Shown: piece after piece, positions 8,316 through 15,477 of the stretch
Layout of the letters: each line of letters starts with the position of its first letter
Position numbering within the stretch: position 1 is the first letter of the stretch
The notes under the pieces: generated by a model
What the model was told of the DNA's origin: nothing
Databases searched by the model: none
Seen by the model: only the letters and a program-made list of their open reading frames with translations
Assembly: GCA_964448935.1 (NCBI GenBank)
Contig: CAYVBE010000032.1
Location: 1 to 27,738 of the forward strand
Direction: 5' to 3'
Length of the DNA stretch: 27,738 bases
Source of the DNA: CAYVBE01 sp964448935
GTDB taxonomy: Bacteria; Planctomycetota; Brocadiia; SM23-32
Made by a program: the position numbers and the translations under genes

Positions 8316-9764
8316 ATGTGGATCACTAATAACAAGACTTACATCGCCCTGTTCGTCGGGGGCTTTGTGGCAACGTATCTGCTCGTGCCGTGGGTCAAAC
8401 GGCTGGCGGCCCGGCTGGGGGCGTACGATCCGCCTTCCGACCGACGGGTGCACAAACGCCACATTCCCACGCTGGGCGGGCTTGCTATCGCGTTGCCGCT
8501 CTACGTCGGGATCGGTTTACTGTACCTGTTGCGCAACGCCATATCACAGAAGTTTTTCGCGCAAACCGGCGACATCCACGCGCTCCTGCTGGGCGGGTTC
8601 GTCATCCTGTTGCTGGGAGTTTATGACGACCTTCGGGGCGCCACCGCATGGGTGAAGTTCCCGTTCCAGTTGCTGGCTGCCGTGGCGGTGTGTGTCCTCT
8701 CCGGTCCCGTCACGACTCTCTCGGTCCCGTTCCTGGGCATGGTGGAGCTGGGCCCTCTGGCCGTGCCGGTGACGGTGCTTTGGATTGTGGGCGTTGCGAA
8801 TGCCTTTAACTTCATTGACGGCATAGACGGCCTGGCGGCGGGCGTGGGACTGCTGGTGTGTGGGGTGAACCTCTTCGTGGCCCGCATCTACGGTCACGTG
8901 GAGATGATGGTGTTCGCCGCCATTATGTGCGGGACGCTGCTGGCCTTCCTGCGCTACAATTTCCACCCGGCCTCGATCTTTCTGGGAGACGCCGGCAGCC
9001 TGTTCATCGGTTTTACTATCGCGGTAATGTCCCTGCAGACCAGCCTGAAGGCACCCACCGCGGTCGCTATTCTGGTTCCGGTGTGCGTGCTGGGCTATCC
9101 GCTTTTAGACATGGCGCTGGCGGTTACCAGGCGCTTCCTGAAGGGCAAGCCGCTGTTCAGCTCCGACCGCTCGCATATTCACCACAAGCTTTTGGCCAGC
9201 GGACTGGGCCATCGCAGCTCGAGCGCGGTGGCCTATGGTCTCACCGTGCTCTTTACCGCCATCGGTATCCTCTATATCTACGGGCGGAACCGGGAGGCTG
9301 GCGTCCTGCTGATCGTCGTGGTGCTGGTGCTGGCCTTTATGTTCAAGGCGTTCGGCTACTGGGACTATATCCGGAACCGTCTGGACCTGTCGCTGCGGCG
9401 GAAGTTCCGCATCTACAATCAGCTTCAGCAGGTCACGATGCTGAAGATGGAAGAGGCTGACAGACTCGACGAGTTGTGGGAGGACCTCTGCTGGCTCGGC
9501 GTGGAGTACGACTTGCACACGATTCGTCTTCGTCTCAATGGTTCTGCCGAGAAGGCCTGGGAAAACCCAACCACTGACGGTCTACCCGAGCGCAATGCGC
9601 GCGAATACGACCTTCCAGATGCGGACGGACAGCTACGGGTAAGCCATAACGGCCACAAGGATGAGGACATCGAGTTGGAACAGAATATTCTGCTCGAAGG
9701 AGTGAGCCGAAAACTCGATAAGAGGATAAAGGCGCTTCGGGAGAAGCCGGGGACTGTCGCCTGA
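8316..9764 (+). CDS. Undecaprenyl-phosphate N-acetylhexosamine-1-phosphate transferase (WecA/TagO/MraY family) with C-terminal extension
   Basis: This 482-residue polytopic membrane enzyme starts glycan assembly by moving a HexNAc-1-phosphate from UDP onto a polyprenyl phosphate. Diagnostic motifs are SDRRVHKRHIPTLGG (41-55), the Mg-binding GVYDDLRG (101-108), NAFNFIDGIDGLAAG (162-176), RYNFHPASIFLGDAGS (213-228) and the His motif SHIHHKLL (286-293). About ten hydrophobic segments end near residue 347. An unusual ~135-residue soluble tail (to 482) follows, with a helical stretch rich in charged residues and a possible beta-rich part (VEYDLHTIRLRLNG). ATG 8316 is chosen; a GTG two codons earlier is equally possible and no clear ribosome-binding site is seen. 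Located at the end of the polysaccharide locus, it is likely the initiating enzyme for that polymer. Confidence 0.9.
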   Translation: MWITNNKTYIALFVGGFVATYLLVPWVKRLAARLGAYDPPSDRRVHKRHIPTLGGLAIALPLYVGIGLLYLLRNAISQKFFAQTGDIHALLLGGFVILLLGVYDDLRGATAWVKFPFQLLAAVAVCVLSGPVTTLSVPFLGMVELGPLAVPVTVLWIVGVANAFNFIDGIDGLAAGVGLLVCGVNLFVARIYGHVEMMVFAAIMCGTLLAFLRYNFHPASIFLGDAGSLFIGFTIAVMSLQTSLKAPTAVAILVPVCVLGYPLLDMALAVTRRFLKGKPLFSSDRSHIHHKLLASGLGHRSSSAVAYGLTVLFTAIGILYIYGRNREAGVLLIVVVLVLAFMFKAFGYWDYIRNRLDLSLRRKFRIYNQLQQVTMLKMEEADRLDELWEDLCWLGVEYDLHTIRLRLNGSAEKAWENPTTDGLPERNAREYDLPDADGQLRVSHNGHKDEDIELEQNILLEGVSRKLDKRIKALREKPGTVA

Positions 9765-9951
9765 GTTTGAAACCGATCAGGCCGCCAGAGGAACGGAGAG
9801 GGCGCTGACCGGCACCGATCCGAGATGAACGCCTGAAGTGTTTCGGCTGGCGCGTTAATAGCCGGCACACAGAAGGTGGGCCCGGTAGCGGGGCCATTGA
9901 GCAATCTGATTTTGGATGCAACAACTTTTCTTCAGGGGGACGGGAGGAATC

Positions 9952-11190
9952 ATGAGGGAACGCAAAGGTGACTGGCGGGACGTGCTGTCTGCATGGAGTC
10001 TGGCGTTCGATGCCAAGAAGGTCTGGATGGGGTTTCTGGGGGTTGTTGCCACGCTGCTGGTTATGATGGGCGCTTCGGTCGTTTACGGCTGGCTGGTGGC
10101 ACCCGGCGACGTGGCGCAGTTCGTGACCCCCGACAAGGGGCGCGCCATGGAGCCGTTCCTGCAGGGGGGAGGACTTGCGGCGGCAACGGCGCTTTTGCCC
10201 CTGCTGAATCCCTTCCATGCCGGCCTGGGGCATTTCTGCTTCTCGGTGGTCTTCTACGCGGTGCTGTTCCTTTTCTGGAGCTACTTCGCGGGCACCATCA
10301 CGCGCGTGACCGCGCTGGAATACGGGCGCGATGAACTGCCCACGCTGCGGGACGGCACCGGCATGGTCAGGTCGCACTGGAAGTCCTACCTGCTGGCCCC
10401 CATGAGCCCTCTGATCGGGCTGGCAGTTATCGCGTTGCTGATCTCGCTAGGCAGCTTGATCGGCTCTATACCCTACATCGGCCCCATCCTGATGATTGTG
10501 GGGATCATCCCGTGGTTCATCGCGACGATCATCGTGGTGTTCCTGGCGGTGCTGGGCGTGCTGAGCTTCGGACTGATGTTCCCGGCCATCAGCGTGGGGG
10601 GCAAGGACGCCTTCGAGGGCTGGTCCAGCGCCTTCAGCTACGTGCTATGGGGTTTCAACCGATGGTTCAGTTACACGGTGGTGGCGGCGGTGATCGGCGT
10701 GGTGAGCACCGTGGCCGCCTGGGGCGTCTGCGAACTGTTCATCTACTTCCTGGTGCGGGCGATTGACTTCGGCATGATCGGCGACCAGGTGCTGGTCGTC
10801 TACCGCTCTACCTCGGGGATCGCTCCTGCGCTGGGACTTACGCACAGCGACTCGGTCCTGATGCAGATCAGCTCCTTCTGCATGCTGGTGGCGCTTCTGG
10901 CCGTGCGCGTGGTCCCGATCGCCTACCTGTTCTCCTACTTCTTCACGGCCAACACGGTGATCTGCCTGCTGCTGCGGAAGGACGTGGACCGGATCGAGAT
11001 AGACGAAATCTACGGCGAGGAGGCCGAAGAGGAAGAGTTCACCATGCCCGAAGTGCCGGGCCTGGAGGAAGACGAGACGGAGGAGCCGGTTGAGGAGGAA
11101 GAAGCTCCCGCCGAAGAGCGGGCGGCTGAAGAGACGGAAGAAACGGAGGACACCGAAGAAGAGGCCGGCGAAGACGACGAGGAGGAATGA
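9952..11190 (+). CDS. Polytopic membrane protein with acidic C-terminal tail, function unknown
   Basis: This 412-residue protein is not assignable to a named family. After a polar start (MRERKGDWRDVLSAWSLAFD) there are about six or seven hydrophobic segments: residues ~22-50, ~85-115, two or three between ~140 and 200, ~235-265 and ~305-345. The last ~65 residues are overwhelmingly Glu and Asp with Pro, Ala and Thr, giving a strongly negative cytoplasmic or periplasmic tail. ATG 9952 is preferred over ATG 9916 because GGGAGG lies four bases upstream. The body resembles the general layout of GlpF/YihY-like integral proteins only loosely, so no function is claimed. It stands alone, 187 bases after the phosphoglycosyltransferase gene and followed by a REP-like repeat. 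Confidence 0.85.
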   Translation: MRERKGDWRDVLSAWSLAFDAKKVWMGFLGVVATLLVMMGASVVYGWLVAPGDVAQFVTPDKGRAMEPFLQGGGLAAATALLPLLNPFHAGLGHFCFSVVFYAVLFLFWSYFAGTITRVTALEYGRDELPTLRDGTGMVRSHWKSYLLAPMSPLIGLAVIALLISLGSLIGSIPYIGPILMIVGIIPWFIATIIVVFLAVLGVLSFGLMFPAISVGGKDAFEGWSSAFSYVLWGFNRWFSYTVVAAVIGVVSTVAAWGVCELFIYFLVRAIDFGMIGDQVLVVYRSTSGIAPALGLTHSDSVLMQISSFCMLVALLAVRVVPIAYLFSYFFTANTVICLLLRKDVDRIEIDEIYGEEAEEEEFTMPEVPGLEEDETEEPVEEEEAPAEERAAEETEETEDTEEEAGEDDEEE

Positions 11191-11244
11191 CGTCGGCTGC
11201 GTTTTCGTCTCCTGCCGCGGGGTGCGAGCTTTCGGGGGTAAACG

Positions 11245-11321
11245 GCGAGATTGCCGCGCCCGCTAAACGACGCGGGCTCGCAATGACGATTGGGGGGGAA
11301 ACGGTGTGCGCTCGCAATGAC
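11245..11321. repeat. REP-like imperfect inverted repeat with duplicated half-site
   Basis: Between two genes, ATTGC (11250-11254) pairs with GCAAT (11280-11284), and CCCGC (11259-11263) with GCGGG (11272-11276), around the loop TAAACGAC. The 12-mer GCTCGCAATGAC occurs at 11276-11287 and again at 11310-11321, each copy preceded by a G-run plus AAACGG. The text resembles the widespread family of short dispersed repeats whose arms read CATTGCGAG and GCAATCTC. It could act as an mRNA 3'-end stabiliser for the upstream membrane-protein gene. No T-tract follows, so it is not a simple intrinsic terminator. Confidence 0.6.
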
Positions 11322-11354
11322 GGCGCTGGGGCCGACGGTTTGCGTTGCCGGCGG

Positions 11355-11771
11355 TCAGGAGATCCAGTCCATTGTGCCGGTGAGGGTGCCGTCTTCGCAG
11401 GCGGGGCAGGGGTAGCGTTCTTCGGGGTGGGTGCGCAGGACCAGGTCTTGCCGGCCGCAGTCGGGACAGTGGACGGCGCCTTCCTCCTGGTATTTCTCCT
11501 TCGGCTCGCACTGGCCGGACCAGACGTCGAGGGCGTTCCGGCTCGGTTTTTTGAACTCCGTCAGGATGAGCTGGTAGGTCCGGCCGCACTGGCGGCAGTA
11601 GAGGTTTCCGTAGAGGCCGTAGATGCCCGCCCTGGCAGCTTCCTCTGAGGTGGGCGTCGGATGTCCGTACTTCTTCCGCCGGCCTTTTTCGTCCCGATAG
11701 AACTCCCACGGTCCGGACGTGGTGACGTGGAATCCACATCGGTTGCACTTGAGAGAGTATTGAGCACCCAC
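11355..11771 (-). CDS. Small multi-CxxC zinc-ribbon protein
   Basis: This 138-residue soluble protein has four CxxC knuckles, CNRCGF, CRQCGR, CPDCGR and CPACED, consistent with two zinc ribbons. Between the first two lies a conserved-looking segment (GPWEFYRDEKGRRKKYGHP). The frame is open further upstream, but GTG 11771 is preferred. It is preceded by the ribosome-binding site AGGGAGGA and by an extended -10 promoter only ~30 bases upstream, so the longer reading would start at or before transcription. No enzyme domain is visible. Zinc-ribbon proteins of this size commonly serve as nucleic-acid or protein-binding adaptors, but no role can be assigned. It is divergent from the DUF4175-like gene. 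Confidence 0.72.
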   Translation of the reverse strand: MGAQYSLKCNRCGFHVTTSGPWEFYRDEKGRRKKYGHPTPTSEEAARAGIYGLYGNLYCRQCGRTYQLILTEFKKPSRNALDVWSGQCEPKEKYQEEGAVHCPDCGRQDLVLRTHPEERYPCPACEDGTLTGTMDWIS

Positions 11772-11801
11772 GGGCCTGTCCTCCCTCTGAGTCGGGCGCC
11801 C

Positions 11802-11810
11802 ATTATAACA
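11802..11810 (-). promoter_or_regulatory. Extended -10 promoter of the zinc-ribbon gene
   Basis: On the minus strand the sequence reads TGTTATAAT, a perfect -10 hexamer (11807-11802) with a TGn extension directly before it. No good -35 hexamer is present 16-18 bases upstream, which fits an extended -10 promoter. Initiation would fall near 11795, leaving a ~24-base leader that contains the AGGGAGGA ribosome-binding site. Confidence 0.6.
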
Positions 11811-12057
11811 CATAGTCAGCCCGATGCACGGATTGCCGGGCGAAAGCCGGCAGCCGACTCCCCCGCAGCACACTGACCATCCGATAACCGCCCCCCCCCG
11901 GCATTCCTGCCGGCCCGGCCTCGGCTTGCCGCGAAGCCGGCCTGAGAGCATTTGCCACATGCCATATCATCGGCCGCCGGTTGAATCCTTCGAGAAACGC
12001 CGTGCCTGTTTACGCTATAAGAAATAAGCTTTCGGGTATTGTACTGCGCGGGAACCA

Positions 12058-12324
12058 TTGACCATCTTAAAAAACTATCATTACGCTGGGTATGTAGAGT
12101 CCTCTGGCTCGAATCTGTGCCGCCCGGTCACTTTGCCTCATAAAGCCGGAGGAGCAGGCGGATATGCTGGCCCATTTCGGCCCCGGTCCCGGCGCGGCGC
12201 GGGGTGGCTGGTCAGTCTCTTTTCATCTCCCTGGGTTGTTGCCGGGATTGTGGCGACCGCCGTCGCGCTCCCCATTGCGCTGGATGGTGACGACGAGACC
12301 GGCGTTGTCAGCCCTCCGCACTGA
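12058..12324 (+). CDS. Possible small membrane-anchored protein or gene remnant
   Basis: This frame of 88 codons has no ATG or GTG start; the only candidate is TTG 12058, with a weak GGGAA five bases upstream. Its C-terminal half is protein-like: a hydrophobic segment VSLFSSPWVVAGIVATAVAL followed by PIALDGDDETGVVSPPH. Short proteins ending in a single membrane helix, an Asp-rich patch and a Ser/Pro tail are, from memory, frequent in planctomycete-like genomes. The N-terminal part is low in character and may be non-coding, so this could be the decayed tail of a larger gene. Support is limited to composition. Confidence 0.3.
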   Translation: MTILKNYHYAGYVESSGSNLCRPVTLPHKAGGAGGYAGPFRPRSRRGAGWLVSLFSSPWVVAGIVATAVALPIALDGDDETGVVSPPH

Positions 12325-12504
12325 GCCGGCGGCCCTGCCGCTACGTAGCGCATTCCTATACAGTAGCATCACAACGTGTTCCAACCACACCGCGAGCGGC
12401 TCTCGCCAAAGGGTCGCCTGCGCTTATTGGTGTCCCGTTCGGCCGCAAACTCCACACATCGCTGCATGCCCACCGTGCTTCTTTTATCGGTATGGGGTGT
12501 AGGC

Positions 12505-12510
12505 TATAAT
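12505..12510 (+). promoter_or_regulatory. Candidate -10 element for the DUF4175-like gene
   Basis: TATAAT lies 55 bases before ATG 12565. The region 17 bases upstream (TTTTAT, 12482-12487) is a poor -35 match, so the call rests on the perfect -10 and its position in front of a gene with no upstream partner on this strand. Confidence 0.4.
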
Positions 12511-12564
12511 AGTATTAGTGAGTTGTGAGGGAGCAAGCCCCTCGAAGGCCGGGAGTAAGGGGAA

Positions 12565-15477
12565 ATGGCAGCCGAGAACAGCGCGCCCAAACGGTCCCGG
12601 GACTTTGTCCTGGACAAGATTGACTCCATCCGCCGGGCAGCTACGTTCTGGCGTATGGGATGGGGGTTTTTGTGGGCCGTTCTGGCCGTGGTGGGCATGG
12701 TTTTCATGGCCATCTTGATGGACCACCTTTTCGTGCTGCAGCGCGGGGCGCGCATGGCCTTTCTGCAGGCATTTCTGTTCGCGACCGGCTCGGGGCTGCT
12801 CATCGCTACTCTCTATCCTGTCCTGAAGGGGCTGGGGCGGCTGTATGTCGCTCGGCGTATCGAGCAGCGCGATCCGGACCTGGATAATGCTCTCATAAGC
12901 TATCTGCAGGTCCGGGACGACCCTCGGGTTCCGCTTGAGGTCAAGCACCTGCTGGCTCGCAAGACCCAGAGCCACGTCCGTTCGGCGGACACCGAGGTGG
13001 CCATTGATTTCACTCCTTTCGTGCGGCTGGTGGCCATCGTTGCCGGTCTTATCATCACGTTTGTGGTCTACGCCATCGTCGGCCCAAAGAGCGCCACGGT
13101 CAGCATGGCCCGGCTGTTCAAGCCCCGCGCGGACATTTTGCCTCCCACTGCCACGCGCCTGACGGACATCACCCCCGGCGACATGTACGTGATTTCGGGC
13201 GACCGACCGGTCCTCGATGTCCGGGTGGACGGCGTGCGGCCGGAGAGTGTCCACGCCGTGTGGGACGGGCAGACCTTTGAAGGGCGCCCGGTTTTGCTCT
13301 CGCGGTCCGAGCTCGGGCGGTGGCAAACGGTTTTCCCGCCCGTTCTGGAGGACGGCGGCTACACCGTGCGAGCCGGCGACACCCGGAGCGAACGCTTCAC
13401 CGTCAAGGTACTGCCGGAGCCGATTGTGGAGGCGCTGCGCCTGGAGGTGCATCCGCCGGAATACACGGGGCTGCCGGCCAGCACCGTCGAGGAGGGAAAC
13501 CTGGAAGTCGTCAAGGGCACCCGTGTGACCGTGCACGTCCAGACCAATCTGCCGGCCAGCCGGGGTGCGCTGGAGTTTGATTCGGGCGCGCGCGCCGTGC
13601 TCGCGGCCGGGACGGGTGACCGGCAGTTGACCGGGCGGTTCACGGTGCTGCGCTCCGATACGTATCAGGTGCGCTTTCAGACGCAGCCGTATCCAGGCGG
13701 CAAGACATTCAGGAACCGAAATCCCCTGCGTTTTACGGTGAAGTGTCTGCGGGATGAGGCGCCGAAGGTGGAGATTCACGAACCGCCGGACGGCTTCCAG
13801 ATATCGCCGGGAGAAACCGTGCCCATCCGGTATTCGGCCTCGGACGATTATGGTCTGGGTCGTATTCTGCTGCACCCGTCTGTGCACGGCGTGTCCCGCC
13901 CGCCCGTCGTTGTGGCGGAGAAGCCGGGCAAGCGGCAGAGGGACGCGCAGTTCGAGTGGGACCCGTCCGTGCTGGAACCCGCGCCGGGCCAGATGATTGC
14001 CTATTATCTGGAGGCCGAAGACAGGCATCAACCGGATGCCCAGACAGGCCGTAGCGAGATGCGGCGGATAGTTGTCAGGCGCGAAGACGAGCCGCCGGAA
14101 CCCGAGGGCCTGGAGCCGGATCTGCCCGAGCAACATGTCCCCGAGGAGGACCAGCCCGGCGCTGAACCGGGTCCGGACCCCGAGGGCGAAGCGGGCGAGG
14201 CGGATGAGGAGGAGAGGGCCGAGGAGATGCTGCGCCGCGTGCGCGATATGATGCGCGAACGCGAGGAGGGCCAAGACGGCGACGGGGACCGGGGTGGAGA
14301 AGAGGGGGACGGCGAACCGCAAGACGGCGGGGCGGATGGCGATGAGCGGCCCGGGGACGACCGCCCCGGCAGAGATGATGGCGAACCGGGTGAGGGGCAG
14401 GATGAGCCCGGGGACCAGGAAGGCCCCGGCGATGCCGGTGAGCGAGGCGACGAAGGGGACGGCGGCGCACAGCAGGACGAGCCCGGTGCCGGCCAGGCCG
14501 GGCCGGATGAGCCGCAGGACGGAGCGGCCGAGCAGCCCGGAGGCGAGCCGCCCGGCGACGGTCCGGACGGGACGGCAGAGGGTGAAGGCGGCGACGGAAC
14601 GGGGGAGTCGCAGGAAGGCACCGCGGGCGAAGAGGGTGCCGGGCAGGCCGGTGCGGGGGGCGAGCCGGGCGAAGGAGAGGACGGTGGAGAAGCCGGCGGA
14701 GGGTCGTCCGGCGGTGAAGGCCAGGAGGCCGGCGAAGCCGGCCCTGCAGGCGAAGGGGAGGGCGGGGAGCAGGCCGATGGTGCTTCCGGTGGAGACGCGG
14801 GCGAAGCCGGACAGACCGGCGAAGGCCAGGCCGGCGCAGCCGGGGAAGGTGGAGAAGGTGAAGCTGGAGCAGCCGGCGAGAGCGAAGGCCCCCCGGGCCA
14901 GTCCGGCGAGGGCGGACAGGCGGGTGACACCGGTGGAGAGGACGGCGAAGGTGAGGGCGGGGAGGCAGGCCAGGCATCGAGCGCGGGGGCGGACGGGGCA
15001 GAGACCGGCTCTGCATCATCGGGGCCGCCTGGCCAGGGCGCTTCGTCCGGGGAGGGCGTGGACAGATTGCCGGAGGACGGCATGCCGGAGGACGAACTGG
15101 TCGGGGGCAAGGAAGGCCCGCTCCTGGAAGAGATCGAGGGCATGATGGAGGACGACAGAATCCCGCCTGACCTGCTGGAAGAACTGGGCCTGGGTCGGGA
15201 TGAGCTGCGGGAGTTGATTGAGGCGTTGCGAAGGGCCCAGGAGGACGCCGAGGAAGACGGCGTCGGCGAGGCGCCTGAGCGCCGCGAGACGGATGAAGAG
15301 GCGGGCGTGCTGTCCGGCGGCGAGGCCGGGGGCGGCATGAGGCTGGCGGACGGGTTGCCCGCGGAAGTCACGCCGGACGACTTGAGGAGCCGTTTCGAGG
15401 GAGCGCGGGAGAGGCTTTCCGAGCGTTACCGGGACATCGTTGACCAATACTACAAAGCGCTCTCCGAGGAACGATGA
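12565..15477 (+). CDS. DUF4175-like membrane protein with long Gly/Glu-rich linker
   Basis: The 970-residue protein has two or three membrane helices near the N-terminus (about 28-52, 65-87 and 152-173). An extracytoplasmic beta-rich region (~175-500) follows, with repeated Ig-like features such as PEYTGLPASTVEEGN and YSASDDYGLGRI. This layout matches the DUF4175 (TIGR02302-like) family found with MoxR/DUF58/BatA-type genes, which are not seen here. Residues ~507-831 are low complexity, built from Gly, Glu, Ala, Asp, Pro and Gln with recurring GEAG, GEGG and PGD, interrupted by a short helix (EEERAEEMLRRVRDMMRERE). A helical C-terminus (~832-970) follows. ATG 12565 has GGGGA upstream and the stop overlaps nadB (ATGA). 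The role is unknown; an envelope or surface function is inferred from topology. Confidence 0.82.
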   Translation: MAAENSAPKRSRDFVLDKIDSIRRAATFWRMGWGFLWAVLAVVGMVFMAILMDHLFVLQRGARMAFLQAFLFATGSGLLIATLYPVLKGLGRLYVARRIEQRDPDLDNALISYLQVRDDPRVPLEVKHLLARKTQSHVRSADTEVAIDFTPFVRLVAIVAGLIITFVVYAIVGPKSATVSMARLFKPRADILPPTATRLTDITPGDMYVISGDRPVLDVRVDGVRPESVHAVWDGQTFEGRPVLLSRSELGRWQTVFPPVLEDGGYTVRAGDTRSERFTVKVLPEPIVEALRLEVHPPEYTGLPASTVEEGNLEVVKGTRVTVHVQTNLPASRGALEFDSGARAVLAAGTGDRQLTGRFTVLRSDTYQVRFQTQPYPGGKTFRNRNPLRFTVKCLRDEAPKVEIHEPPDGFQISPGETVPIRYSASDDYGLGRILLHPSVHGVSRPPVVVAEKPGKRQRDAQFEWDPSVLEPAPGQMIAYYLEAEDRHQPDAQTGRSEMRRIVVRREDEPPEPEGLEPDLPEQHVPEEDQPGAEPGPDPEGEAGEADEEERAEEMLRRVRDMMREREEGQDGDGDRGGEEGDGEPQDGGADGDERPGDDRPGRDDGEPGEGQDEPGDQEGPGDAGERGDEGDGGAQQDEPGAGQAGPDEPQDGAAEQPGGEPPGDGPDGTAEGEGGDGTGESQEGTAGEEGAGQAGAGGEPGEGEDGGEAGGGSSGGEGQEAGEAGPAGEGEGGEQADGASGGDAGEAGQTGEGQAGAAGEGGEGEAGAAGESEGPPGQSGEGGQAGDTGGEDGEGEGGEAGQASSAGADGAETGSASSGPPGQGASSGEGVDRLPEDGMPEDELVGGKEGPLLEEIEGMMEDDRIPPDLLEELGLGRDELRELIEALRRAQEDAEEDGVGEAPERRETDEEAGVLSGGEAGGGMRLADGLPAEVTPDDLRSRFEGARERLSERYRDIVDQYYKALSEER
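14085..15057 (+). repeat. Low-complexity Gly/Glu-rich coding tract inside the DUF4175-like gene
   Basis: About 970 bases encode ~325 residues of Gly, Glu, Ala, Asp, Pro and Gln with short irregular repeats (GEAGEAG, GEGGEAG, GDAGE types) and no stable period. The coding strand is strongly purine-rich, so the antisense strand shows a spurious long Pro/Ser frame (14028-15371). It likely forms a flexible acidic spacer. Confidence 0.85.

Larger units (their letters stand above)
11772..12564. other. Divergent intergenic region with small hairpins and one doubtful frame
   Basis: These ~790 bases separate the zinc-ribbon gene from the DUF4175-like gene. They hold the extended -10 promoter above and two hairpins: TGCCGG/CCGGCA (11834-11852) and CGGCTT/AAGCCG with loop GCCGCG (11922-11939). 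There is also a run of nine C at 11891-11899, the doubtful small frame at 12058-12324, and a -10 hexamer at 12505-12510. Apart from these, no gene or RNA was recognised, including in 12325-12500. Confidence 0.6.

Noticed and set aside
12058..12087. Possible promoter TTGACC-N18-TACGCT
   Set aside because: The -10 has only three matches, and the same TTG is the only start for the small frame; neither is strong enough to call.
12484..14322. Minus-strand frame of 612 codons
   Set aside because: Antisense of the DUF4175-like gene; His/Arg-rich composition typical of shadow frames in high-GC DNA.
14028..15371. Long minus-strand frame of 447 codons rich in Ser and Pro
   Set aside because: It is the exact antisense of the Gly/Glu-rich linker; the absence of stops follows from the biased composition.
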